Source: Brevundimonas sp. UBA5936
GTDB lineage: Bacteria > Pseudomonadota > Alphaproteobacteria > Caulobacterales > Caulobacteraceae
NCBI GenBank assembly: GCA_002430835.1
Contig: DJDA01000040.1
Location: forward strand, 1 to 28,937
Reading direction: 5' to 3'
Length of the DNA: 28,937 nt
In this document: positions 1-7,091 of the stretch, piece after piece
How positions within the stretch are numbered: the first letter of the stretch is position 1
Layout of the letters: every line of letters starts with the position of its first letter
Program-made: the position numbers and the translations under genes
Notes under the pieces: generated by a model
Seen by the model: the letters and a program-made list of their open reading frames with translations, nothing else
The model's database searches: none
Told to the model about the DNA's origin: nothing

Positions 1-642
1 GGCGGCAAGAGCCTGGTCGCCCGCGTCCAGTCAGAAGCGAAAGCGCCGGTGCTAGGCCACCTTGAGGGCCTGTGTCACACCTATCTGGACGCCGCCGCAG
101 ACCTCGACGTCGCCCGCCGCGTGACCCTGAACGCCAAGATGCGCCGCGTTTCCGTCTGCGGCGCGACCGAGACCCTGCTGGTCGATCGCGCGGCGGCGGA
201 GCGCCTGCTGCCCGCCATCGCCGCTGATCTCATCAACGCCGGATGCGAACTGCGTGGCGACGCCGAGGCCCGCGCCCTGATCCCCGACATGGGCGAGGCG
301 GTCGAAGCCGACTGGACTGCCGAATACCTGGCCCCCATTCTTTCGGTGCGTGTCGTGGACGGCGTAGACAGCGCGGTCGCGCACATCCGCGCTTACGGCT
401 CGGGCCACACCGAGGCCATCGTCACCACCGACGAGCAGGCGGCCGAACGCTTCGCTGAGGGCGTCGACAGCGCCATCGTCCTGATCAACGCCTCGACCCA
501 GTTCGCCGATGGGGGCGAGTTCGGCTTCGGCGGAGAGATCGGCATCTCGACATCAAAACTGCACGCGCGCGGGCCTGTGGGGGCGGAGCAACTGACCACA
601 TACAAATATGTGGTGCGCGGCGAGGGCCAGACGCGACCGTAA
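1..642 (+). CDS. proA: Gamma-glutamyl phosphate reductase ProA, C-terminal part (5' end outside window)
   Basis: The reading frame is open from base 1 to TAA at 640-642, giving 213 codons of the C-terminal half of ProA. This enzyme reduces gamma-glutamyl phosphate to glutamate semialdehyde with NADPH in cytoplasmic proline synthesis. The active-site block is visible: an NAKMRR stretch followed by VSVCGATETLLVD, whose Cys is the expected catalytic nucleophile. The late block GEFGFGGEIGISTSKLHARGPVG and the ending LTTYKYVVRG are typical of the ProA C-terminus. The frame reads upstream of the first internal GTG (49) without a stop, so the gene continues beyond the window and 49 is not the start. 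No T-tailed terminator follows; a palindromic repeat does. The family call is firm; the full length cannot be judged. Confidence 0.95.
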   Translation, partial: GGKSLVARVQSEAKAPVLGHLEGLCHTYLDAAADLDVARRVTLNAKMRRVSVCGATETLLVDRAAAERLLPAIAADLINAGCELRGDAEARALIPDMGEAVEADWTAEYLAPILSVRVVDGVDSAVAHIRAYGSGHTEAIVTTDEQAAERFAEGVDSAIVLINASTQFADGGEFGFGGEIGISTSKLHARGPVGAEQLTTYKYVVRGEGQTRP

Positions 643-648
643 TACACA

Positions 649-793
649 TTCTCCCTCCCCTTTATGGGGAGGGTGGCCGAGGCGCAGCCGAAGCCGGGTG
701 GGGCCGCTTAAGCAGACCACGCCCCGCCCATATCGTACGGCCCTCCCCACCCGGTCGCTACGCGACCCCCCTCCCCATAAAGGGGAGGGAGAA
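649..793. repeat. REPIN-like palindromic intergenic element
   Basis: Positions 649-673 and 769-793 are perfect 25-bp inverted copies. Each arm is itself a short palindrome (CCCTCCCC, 5-nt loop, GGGGAGGG in the left arm at 653-673). A second nested pair is present: 694-703 (CCGGGTGGGG) and 745-754 (CCCCACCCGG). Two short palindromic units in opposite orientation around a small spacer is the architecture called a REPIN. The element fills the gap between the convergent proA and glucose dehydrogenase genes and could act as a transcription or mRNA boundary. Spread by a RAYT-type transposase is known for such elements but not shown here. Confidence 0.75.
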
Positions 794-800
794 CCGCGCC

Positions 801-3242
801 TCAACGGCTTTCAGGGAGTGCATAAGCGATCACATAGTCCCCGCGCGGCGTCTCCATGAAGTGATGCCCGCCGGCCATGATGACCAGATACTGACGGCCG
901 TTCTGCTCATAGATCATCGGATTGGCCTGACCGCCCGCCGGCAGCACGTCCGACCACACCGTCTTGCCCGTCTCGATGTCGATGGCGCGGATCAGGTCGT
1001 CCGTCGCGGCGGCGATGAAGATCAGTCCGCCCGCCGTCACCGCCGAGCCGCCGTTGTTCGGCGTACCGATCTCCAGCGGCAGCATCGACGGAATGCCGAA
1101 CGGCCCGTTCTTGCGCGCCGTACCGAACGGGCGATCCCACAGGGTGCGGCCGCTCTTCAGGTCGATGACGCGCATCCCGCCATAGGGCGGCTGCTTGCAC
1201 AGCAGGCCGGTGAACTTGACCCGCCAGCCCGCATTGACGTCGATGGCGTAGGGCACGCCCATCTGCGGATCGCCCGCGCCCTCGGCCTTGGACTTCGACA
1301 GGTTGCCGCCGCGATTGGCCGCCTCCTTCTCGCGTTCGATGTAGCGGGGGTCGTCGCGCGCGAACCAGCCCAGACGCTCGGCCTCGGCGCGGGGCACCAG
1401 ACGGTTGTGATTGGGCATGTCGTTATAGTTGGCGACGATCACGCCGCGCGCCGGATCAACCGCCACTCCGCCCCAGTCCGAGCCGCCATTGTAGCCCGGA
1501 TACTGGATCCAATGCCGGTCCGCCGTCGGCGGCGTGAAATAGCCGTCATAAGCCGCCTGATGGAACTGGATGCGGCAGACCATCTGGTCGATCGGGGACA
1601 TGCCCCACATGTCGCGCTCGGTCAGGTCGGCCTTCCTCAGCGTGTGGAACAAGGAGAAGGGCTGGGTCGGGCTGCGCTGCGACGGCTCGACGCCGCCCTG
1701 CGGCACGCGGCGCTCCTCGACCTTGTGCAGCGGCTGGCCGGTGCGGCGGTCCAGGATGTAGAGGTCGCCCTGCTTGGACGGCAGGATCACCGCCGGAATC
1801 ACAGTCCCGTTGATCGGCATGTCGACCAGGGTCGCCTGCGAACCCAGGTCATAGTCCCAGACATCCTTGCGCACCGTCTGGAAATGCCAGCGCGGCTTGC
1901 CCGTGGTCACGTCCAGCGCGACCAGGGAGGTGGCGTATTCGTTCTCGGCCGGGCGACGCAGGCCGGAATAATAGTCTGCCGCCGAATTGCCCATCGGCAG
2001 GAAGACCAGACCCAGCGCCTCGTCCGCCGTAGCCGTGGTCCACATGTTGGGCGTGCCCGGCGTATAGGTCTCGCCTTCGGGCGGCAGGGTGGTGATGTCC
2101 GGCCGCATCATGTCCCAGGCGAAGCGCAGCTCGCCCGTCACGGCGTCGAAGCCCTGAATCACGCCCGATGCGTTCCAGCGCTTCTGGCCGTCCAGCACCT
2201 GATGGCCCGTGACCACCACGCCGCGCACGATGACCGGCGCCGAGGTGATCGACACCATACCGGGATAGGGATCGCCCATGCCGTGCTTGATGCTGACCGA
2301 GCCGTTGGCCCCAAAACCGGCGCAGGGAACGCCCGTGCGCGCGTCCACCGCCACCAGACGCCCGTCCAGCGTGCCCTCGATGATGCGCGTGGCGCAGGGC
2401 TGGGCCGCGTCGACGTTCGGGGTCGCGTAATAGGCCACGCCCCGGCAGGCGGCGGTATAGGGAATCTGGTCGTCGGCGACCTTGGGATCATAGGTCCACT
2501 TCTGCTTGCCGGTCGCCGCATCGACCGCGAACAGCCGGTTGCGGGCCGAGCACAGATAGAGGGTGTCGCCGATCTTCAGCGGCGTCGTCTCGGCGCCCCA
2601 GCGCTCGTCCGGCAAGTCGCCGGTGCGGAAGGTCCAGGCGCGCTGAAGCCCCTTCACATTGTCCTTGGTGATCTGGCTCAGCGGCGAATAGCGCTGGGCG
2701 CTGTCCGAACCGCCCCAGGCGGGCCAGTCGGCGCCGACCTTCAGCACCGCCGGATCGCCCACGCCGCCGTTCGCCGCGCCCGGAACCGGGCTGAGCACCC
2801 GCGCCTTGTTCGCCTGAGCCACCACCACGCCGGAGATCAGGCCGAAGACGACGATGGCCGCCAGGCCGCCCAAGGCCAGCTTGCCCCCGCCCCCGTCGCG
2901 CTTCAGCGCCGGGAAGCTGAGGACCACCGCGATCAACAGCACCAGCGGCGCCACCACGCGCGGGACCAAGGCCCAGCCGTTCAACCCGACCTCCCACAGC
3001 GCCCAGACGACGGTGCCGATGAAGATGGCGATGTAGAGCCAGGCACCCAACGGTCTGAGCAAGGCCAGCAGCCCGCCCGACACGATCATCAACAGGCCGA
3101 CGATCAGATAATAGGCGGACCCGCCCAGCATGATGAGCTGGCCTCCGCCTATGGTCAGCGTCAGCCCGATCAGGGCGATGACGATCCCGAGAAGCCTGAC
3201 AAGGACGCTGCCGAAGCCCCGTCCGCGCTCAATGGACGACAT
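801..3242 (-). CDS. gcd: Membrane-bound PQQ-dependent glucose dehydrogenase
   Basis: 813 aa, close to the roughly 800 aa of the family. The enzyme oxidises glucose to gluconolactone on the periplasmic face and passes electrons to ubiquinone. Residues about 12-145 form five hydrophobic segments, the membrane anchor. From about residue 170 (GADWPAWGGSDSAQRYSPL) comes the eight-bladed PQQ propeller. The DVWDYDLGSQ block matches the region holding the catalytic Asp of E. coli Gcd, and LPSKQGDLYILDRRTG holds the conserved Lys. I chose the ATG at 3242 because GGGAGG lies just upstream; an in-frame ATG at 3305 would add 21 unconvincing residues. A TetR gene lies upstream on the same strand, separated by a terminator. 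No pqq biosynthesis genes are in the window, so cofactor supply is unknown. Substrate could be another aldose or polyol. Confidence 0.93.
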   Translation of the reverse strand: MSSIERGRGFGSVLVRLLGIVIALIGLTLTIGGGQLIMLGGSAYYLIVGLLMIVSGGLLALLRPLGAWLYIAIFIGTVVWALWEVGLNGWALVPRVVAPLVLLIAVVLSFPALKRDGGGGKLALGGLAAIVVFGLISGVVVAQANKARVLSPVPGAANGGVGDPAVLKVGADWPAWGGSDSAQRYSPLSQITKDNVKGLQRAWTFRTGDLPDERWGAETTPLKIGDTLYLCSARNRLFAVDAATGKQKWTYDPKVADDQIPYTAACRGVAYYATPNVDAAQPCATRIIEGTLDGRLVAVDARTGVPCAGFGANGSVSIKHGMGDPYPGMVSITSAPVIVRGVVVTGHQVLDGQKRWNASGVIQGFDAVTGELRFAWDMMRPDITTLPPEGETYTPGTPNMWTTATADEALGLVFLPMGNSAADYYSGLRRPAENEYATSLVALDVTTGKPRWHFQTVRKDVWDYDLGSQATLVDMPINGTVIPAVILPSKQGDLYILDRRTGQPLHKVEERRVPQGGVEPSQRSPTQPFSLFHTLRKADLTERDMWGMSPIDQMVCRIQFHQAAYDGYFTPPTADRHWIQYPGYNGGSDWGGVAVDPARGVIVANYNDMPNHNRLVPRAEAERLGWFARDDPRYIEREKEAANRGGNLSKSKAEGAGDPQMGVPYAIDVNAGWRVKFTGLLCKQPPYGGMRVIDLKSGRTLWDRPFGTARKNGPFGIPSMLPLEIGTPNNGGSAVTAGGLIFIAAATDDLIRAIDIETGKTVWSDVLPAGGQANPMIYEQNGRQYLVIMAGGHHFMETPRGDYVIAYALPESR

Positions 3243-3346
3243 GGCGCCCTCCCATCGTTCAGCTTGGCCTTGGACAGCAACACGCCAGCAAGACCGCCGT
3301 TCCATCGGGACGCGAGAAACCTGGAGCCGATCTGATCAGCACATAG

Positions 3347-3381
3347 AAAAAGGGCCGCACGCCCCTTCGGCGTACGGCCCT
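3347..3381 (-). terminator. Rho-independent terminator of the tetR gene
   Basis: On the minus strand a 13-bp stem (3381-3369 pairing with 3363-3351, one G-U pair) is followed by five T residues. It sits 21 nt after the TetR stop codon, so it should separate that gene from the glucose dehydrogenase downstream. Confidence 0.85.
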
Positions 3382-3402
3382 CAATCGGTTCTGGCTGAGG
3401 CC

Positions 3403-4080
3403 TTACTGGCGCGCCAGTTGGCTGGACAGGATCAGCTCCAGCTGTTTGCGGATATGCGGCGTCAGCTCTTCGATGCCCCAGTTGTCATAGGCGGCGAAGC
3501 GGAAGTTGTTGATGAAGACGTCCCAGATCAGACGCGCCAACATGGGCAGGTCCACGTCCTGGCGCAGCTCGCCTTCACGCACGCCGGCCTGCAGAATCTC
3601 GGCCACGGCCTCGACCAGGGGACGGACGAAGGCGCGCGAGCGCAGATCGGCGTCTTCCGGCTGGAACCACGAACGCGCCACCATGGCCTGCATCAGCGGC
3701 AGATGGTCCAACGAGCGGTGATAACCCGCCGTCAGCCCGTTCGACAGGCGGTCCAGAACGCGGCCCTCGGCGGCGGCGGTGCGGATATCGACCAACAGGC
3801 CTTCCATCTCCTCGGAGAAGACGGCTTCGAACAGCTCGGCCTTGTCCTGGAAGTTGGCGAAGACCGCGCCGGTCGACATGCCGGCGCCCTTGGCGATGTC
3901 GCGGATGGTGGCGGCGTCATAGCCGCGCTCGGCGAAGAGGGTGCGGGCGGCGTCCAGAACCTTCTGACGCGTGCGCACCTTGGCGGCCTGGCGGCGGTTC
4001 AGCCGGGGCTGGACTTCGGCTTCGGCGACGGCAGGGGCGGACTGGGAAGATTCACGCATCGGCGGCGGCTCTAAACTCAT
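3403..4080 (-). CDS. TetR/AcrR-family transcriptional regulator
   Basis: 225 aa. Residues about 34-80 form the TetR DNA-binding domain: the helix RTRQKVLDAARTLFAERGYD, then TIRDIAKGAGMSTGAVFANFQDK, the typical helix-turn-helix and following helix. The remainder is a variable helical ligand and dimerisation domain with no recognisable ligand signature. The first 28 residues are an extra low-complexity tail; an internal ATG at 4059 is an alternative start. The gene diverges from the M13 peptidase over a 401-nt region containing two inverted repeats that could be its operators, and precedes gcd on the same strand behind a terminator. The likely role is repression of itself and possibly a neighbour. 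The target is not determined by the sequence. Confidence 0.9.
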   Translation of the reverse strand: MSLEPPPMRESSQSAPAVAEAEVQPRLNRRQAAKVRTRQKVLDAARTLFAERGYDAATIRDIAKGAGMSTGAVFANFQDKAELFEAVFSEEMEGLLVDIRTAAAEGRVLDRLSNGLTAGYHRSLDHLPLMQAMVARSWFQPEDADLRSRAFVRPLVEAVAEILQAGVREGELRQDVDLPMLARLIWDVFINNFRFAAYDNWGIEELTPHIRKQLELILSSQLARQ

Positions 4081-4481
4081 CTATGTGCGGCGTTCGCCCC
4101 ATCGCGGCTCGCCGTCGATCTGACGCGAACCTGGAACAAGGCGGAGAACGCTCCTTGGGAGGAAGTGGTGAACTTTCATCACCGAACAATGACCAAAATG
4201 GGTCACGGGCGGCATAAAACTTTGCCGCACCACGCTCAGGAGTTCAACACGACTACGGAGTTCTACTGATACCGCAAGGTCAGCAAAGCTCTGCGGCTCA
4301 AAGCTTGGCTATATGCCTCAGTCTATTTCCTCTCTGCATCATTAGGCGGCCGAACGGCGAAAACAGGGAATCCGATCCGCCCTCGCGCGGCGCGTCAAAA
4401 TTTTTTAAGACCGCATGATCGCCCCCTGCCGCTAGGCTTTGGGCAGCGCGCCCCTTAGGGCCCGAGATGAGGAAACGACGA
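4081..4481. promoter_or_regulatory. Divergent regulatory region between tetR and the M13 peptidase
   Basis: 401 nt without a credible gene, more A/T-rich than the flanks (for example a T-run near 4401-4408). It should contain the promoters of both divergent genes. I could not assign a convincing -35/-10 pair. Two inverted repeats at 4190-4228 are listed separately. The peptidase ribosome-binding site (GAGG, about 9 nt before the ATG at 4482) lies at the right edge. Confidence 0.5.
4190..4228. promoter_or_regulatory. Candidate TetR operator: two adjacent inverted repeats
   Basis: TGACC-N6-GGTCA occupies 4190-4205 and GCGGCA-N8-TGCCGC occupies 4209-4228, three bases apart. Perfect arms, a 16-20 bp span and location between a TetR gene and a divergent gene fit TetR-type operators. 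Either could instead belong to another regulator; binding is inferred only. Confidence 0.35.
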
Positions 4482-6602
4482 ATGAAGAAACTGTTCGCGG
4501 GGGTCGCTGCGGCCGCCCTTCTGGCGCCGGCCGCCGCCCTGGCCCATGACGACCACGCCTGCATCGACGAGGCCTGCACCGTCTTCGAGCTGTTCCAGAC
4601 CCCGGCCGCCCAGGGCGGCGCCTCGGGCTGGCAGGGCACGGACGCGCCCCGATACGGAACCTGGGGCTTTGACCTGGCGGGCCGCGACACCTCGGTCGAT
4701 CCGGGCGACAGCTTCTTCCGCTACGCCAACGGCGCGGCGCTGGACCAGTTGACCATCCCGTCGGACCGCACCTCCTACGGCTCGTTCGCCCTGCTGCGCG
4801 AACTGTCGGACAACCGCATGAAGAAGCTGGTGACGGGCCTGGCCGCGCGCACCGATCTGGCCGCCGGTTCGGACGAGCAGAAGATCGCCGACGCCTACCG
4901 CGCCTTCATCGATCAGGCCCGCGTCGACCAGTTGGACGCCCAGCCCCTAGCCCCCTATCTGGCCGCCATCCGCGCCGCCGACAGCCATGAGAAGATCGCC
5001 GCCTACATGGGTCAGACCCAGGGACGCGCGGGCGGCTCCTTCTTCGGCACCGGCATCACCATCGATCAGAAGAACCCCACCCGCTACGCCGTGACCACGG
5101 GCCAGTCGGGCCTGGGGATGCCCAACCGCGACTACTATCTGGACGCCCGCTTCGCCGACAAGAAGCAGAAGTACCAATCCTATATCGAACAGACGCTGAC
5201 CAACATCGGCTGGACCGATCCGGCCGGTTCGGCCGCCGCCATCGTCGCCCTGGAAGACCGGATCGCCGAGGCCCACTGGACCCCGATCGAGAACCGCAAC
5301 CGCGACAAGACCTACAACCCCTATTCGATCCAGACCCTGGCCGCCGAGGCGCCCGGCTTCGACTGGGCCGGCTACTTCAACGCCGCCGGCCTGGGCGCGG
5401 TCGACCGCGTGATCGTGCGTCAGAACACGGCCATGCCGAAGATGGCCGCCATCTTCGGCGAGACGCCGGTGGCGACCCTGCAGGCCTGGCAGGCCTTCCA
5501 CACCACGGACGACGCGGCCCCCATGCTGTCGCAGCGCTTCTCGGACGCCCAGTGGGCGTTCCACTCGCGCGACCTGGCCGGTCAGCCCGAACAGCGCAGC
5601 CGCGAGAAGCGCGCCATCAGCTTCGCCGAAGGCGCCCTGGGCGAGGCGGCTGGCCGTCTCTATGTCGCCGAATACTTCCCGGCCGAATCCAAGGCCAAGA
5701 TGGAAGAACTGGTCGCCAACCTGCGCACCGCCCTGTCGCACCGCATCGACAACCTGACCTGGATGGGCACGGAGACCAAGGCGGCGGCTCAGGAGAAGCT
5801 GCGGAAGTTCACCGTCAAGATCGGCTATCCGAACAAGTGGCGCGACTACTCCGCACTGGAGATCCGCGCCGACGACCTGTTCGGCAACAGCCAGCGCATG
5901 GGCCAGTTCCAGTGGAACTATCGCCTGTCGCGCCTGGACCAACCGGTCGACAAGGACGAGTGGGGCATGACCCCGCAGACGGTGAACGCCTATTACAACT
6001 CGGCCAATAACGAGATCGTCTTCCCGGCCGCCATCCTGCAGCCGCCCTTCTTCGACCCGGACGCGGACCCGGCCGTCAACTACGGCGGCATCGGCGGCGT
6101 CATCGGCCACGAGATCGGCCACGGCTTCGACGACCAGGGCTCCAAGTCCGACGGCGACGGCGTGCTGCGCAACTGGTGGACAGATCAGGACAAGGCCAAT
6201 TTCGAGAGCCTGACCAAGCGCCTGGGCGCCCAGTACGACGCCTTCGAGCCCCTGCCCGGCTTCCACGTCCAGGGCGGCCTGACCATGGGCGAGAACATCG
6301 GCGACGCGGCCGGCACGGCGGTCGGTCTCGAGGCCTATCACCTGTCGCTGAAGGGCCAGCCCGCCCCGGTGATCGACGGCGTGACCGGCGACCAGCGCTT
6401 CTTCTACGGCTGGGCGCAGGTGTGGCAGTCCAAGTACCGCGAGGACGCCCTGAAGAACCAGATCGCCACCGATCCGCACAGCCCGGCCGAGTTCCGCGTC
6501 ATCGGCCCGGTGCGCAACATCGACGCCTGGTACGACGCCTTCGGCATCCAGCCGGGGACCAAATACTATCTGACGCCGGAAGAGCGCGTCCGCATCTGGT
6601 AG
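4482..6602 (+). CDS. Exported M13-family (neprilysin/PepO-like) zinc metallopeptidase
   Basis: 706 aa, the usual size for bacterial M13 endopeptidases, which cleave short peptides outside the cytoplasm. The N-terminus MKKLFAGVAAAALLAPAAALA is a Sec signal peptide ending in an AxA site near residue 21. The catalytic zinc motif HEIGH is at about residues 543-547, and the third ligand motif ENIGD (ExxxD) at about 604-608. The M13-specific NAYYN substrate-binding block lies before them. ATG 4482 is preferred to ATG 4467 because GAGG lies about 9 nt upstream and the signal peptide starts with MKK. The gene is monocistronic: its own terminator follows, and tetR is divergent. No lipobox is seen, so a soluble periplasmic enzyme is most likely. 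The natural substrate is unknown. Confidence 0.94.
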   Translation: MKKLFAGVAAAALLAPAAALAHDDHACIDEACTVFELFQTPAAQGGASGWQGTDAPRYGTWGFDLAGRDTSVDPGDSFFRYANGAALDQLTIPSDRTSYGSFALLRELSDNRMKKLVTGLAARTDLAAGSDEQKIADAYRAFIDQARVDQLDAQPLAPYLAAIRAADSHEKIAAYMGQTQGRAGGSFFGTGITIDQKNPTRYAVTTGQSGLGMPNRDYYLDARFADKKQKYQSYIEQTLTNIGWTDPAGSAAAIVALEDRIAEAHWTPIENRNRDKTYNPYSIQTLAAEAPGFDWAGYFNAAGLGAVDRVIVRQNTAMPKMAAIFGETPVATLQAWQAFHTTDDAAPMLSQRFSDAQWAFHSRDLAGQPEQRSREKRAISFAEGALGEAAGRLYVAEYFPAESKAKMEELVANLRTALSHRIDNLTWMGTETKAAAQEKLRKFTVKIGYPNKWRDYSALEIRADDLFGNSQRMGQFQWNYRLSRLDQPVDKDEWGMTPQTVNAYYNSANNEIVFPAAILQPPFFDPDADPAVNYGGIGGVIGHEIGHGFDDQGSKSDGDGVLRNWWTDQDKANFESLTKRLGAQYDAFEPLPGFHVQGGLTMGENIGDAAGTAVGLEAYHLSLKGQPAPVIDGVTGDQRFFYGWAQVWQSKYREDALKNQIATDPHSPAEFRVIGPVRNIDAWYDAFGIQPGTKYYLTPEERVRIW

Positions 6603-6625
6603 GGCGCGGCGCCTGCTGAACGAAG

Positions 6626-6657
6626 AGGGCCGGAGTGGCGACGCTCCGGCCCTTTTT
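6626..6657 (+). terminator. Rho-independent terminator of the M13 peptidase gene
   Basis: A 10-bp stem (AGGGCCGGAG at 6626-6635 with CTCCGGCCCT at 6644-6653), 8-nt loop, then a T-tract, 23 nt after the stop codon. Confidence 0.88.
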
Positions 6658-6687
6658 CATGGGCGTCTTCTCCTAACGCTCCTCCAT

Positions 6688-6800
6688 GCCGTCATCCTCG
6701 GGCTTGACCCGAGGATCCAGCAATCTGGACGTTTGACGCACGAGGCGGGGTGGAGAGGTCGGCGCGGCTGGATCCTCGGGTCAAGCCCGAGGATGACGGC
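6688..6800. repeat. 34-bp perfect inverted repeat, REPIN-like
   Basis: 6688-6721 and 6767-6800 are exact reverse complements of 34 bp around a 45-bp spacer. Each arm contains its own hairpin (CCTCGGG, 5-nt loop, CCCGAGG). The unit resembles palindromic intergenic repeats that I recall as common in alphaproteobacterial genomes. It lies between convergent transcription units and codes for nothing; the open frame across its right arm (6750-6980) is not credible. Confidence 0.8.
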
Positions 6801-6855
6801 GCATTATACCAAACCGCCCCGCTATCGAATATCCTTCGATTACCCTGCGCTCCAG

Positions 6856-6980
6856 GCATGAAAAAGCCCGCTGCGGGGGATACATCGCAGCGGGCCTTCT
6901 CGCTCTCTCAGGAGCGGACGTTTCCTCCCCGAAACGCCTTCAAGATGTCGCTGCGGCTGAGCGCTGCGCCTCTTGAGTGA
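6856..6980 (-). ncRNA. Candidate small RNA (or structured hisS 3' UTR) ending in a terminator
   Basis: On the minus strand three hairpins follow each other: a 6-bp stem 6936-6931/6924-6919 with a GGGGAG loop, a 5-bp stem 6916-6912/6905-6901, and a 10-bp GC-rich stem 6895-6886/6875-6866 followed by TTTTT. Upstream, TTGACT (about 7010-7005) with 17-nt spacing to TCATTT is a possible but weak promoter that would start transcription near 6980. The segment lies about 110-235 nt after the hisS stop, with no gene in it. It may be an independent sRNA or the processed 3' end of the hisS mRNA. I do not recognise a known RNA family. Confidence 0.4.
6861..6895 (-). terminator. Rho-independent terminator, minus strand
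   Basis: A 10-bp stem GCCCGCTGCG/CGCAGCGGGC (minus-strand 6895-6886 with 6875-6866) and five T residues at 6865-6861. It would end the hisS transcript or the candidate sRNA. Confidence 0.8.
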
Positions 6981-7091
6981 GACCAAATGACGCCATCGAG
7001 GGGGGCAAGTCAATCAAGCCTCTATCGAAAGAGGGGTCTTTCGTAACTGAACGTTGATAAGTCACGTCTTCGTCATGGTTTTTATCGAAGC

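Noticed and set aside
861..3335. Open frame of 824 codons on the plus strand
   Set aside because: Antisense to the glucose dehydrogenase gene, low-complexity Arg/His/Gln composition, no motif.
4240..4263. Two GAGTTC-type direct repeats resembling an alphaproteobacterial LexA box (GTTC-N7-GTTC)
   Set aside because: The spacing is 15 rather than 7, so it does not fit the LexA pattern.
4947..6479. Open frame of 510 codons on the minus strand
   Set aside because: Antisense to the M13 peptidase, whose zinc motifs prove the plus-strand frame.
6896..6960. RNase P RNA-like string (GGGGAGGAAACGTCCGCTCC) on the minus strand
   Set aside because: It resembles the conserved RNase P segment only superficially, and the region is far too short for the roughly 400-nt RNA with no matching partner segments.
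6750..6980. 76-codon open frame on the plus strand in the peptidase-hisS gap
   Set aside because: It crosses the right arm of the 34-bp repeat and the minus-strand terminator; no ribosome-binding site and no similarity that I recognise.
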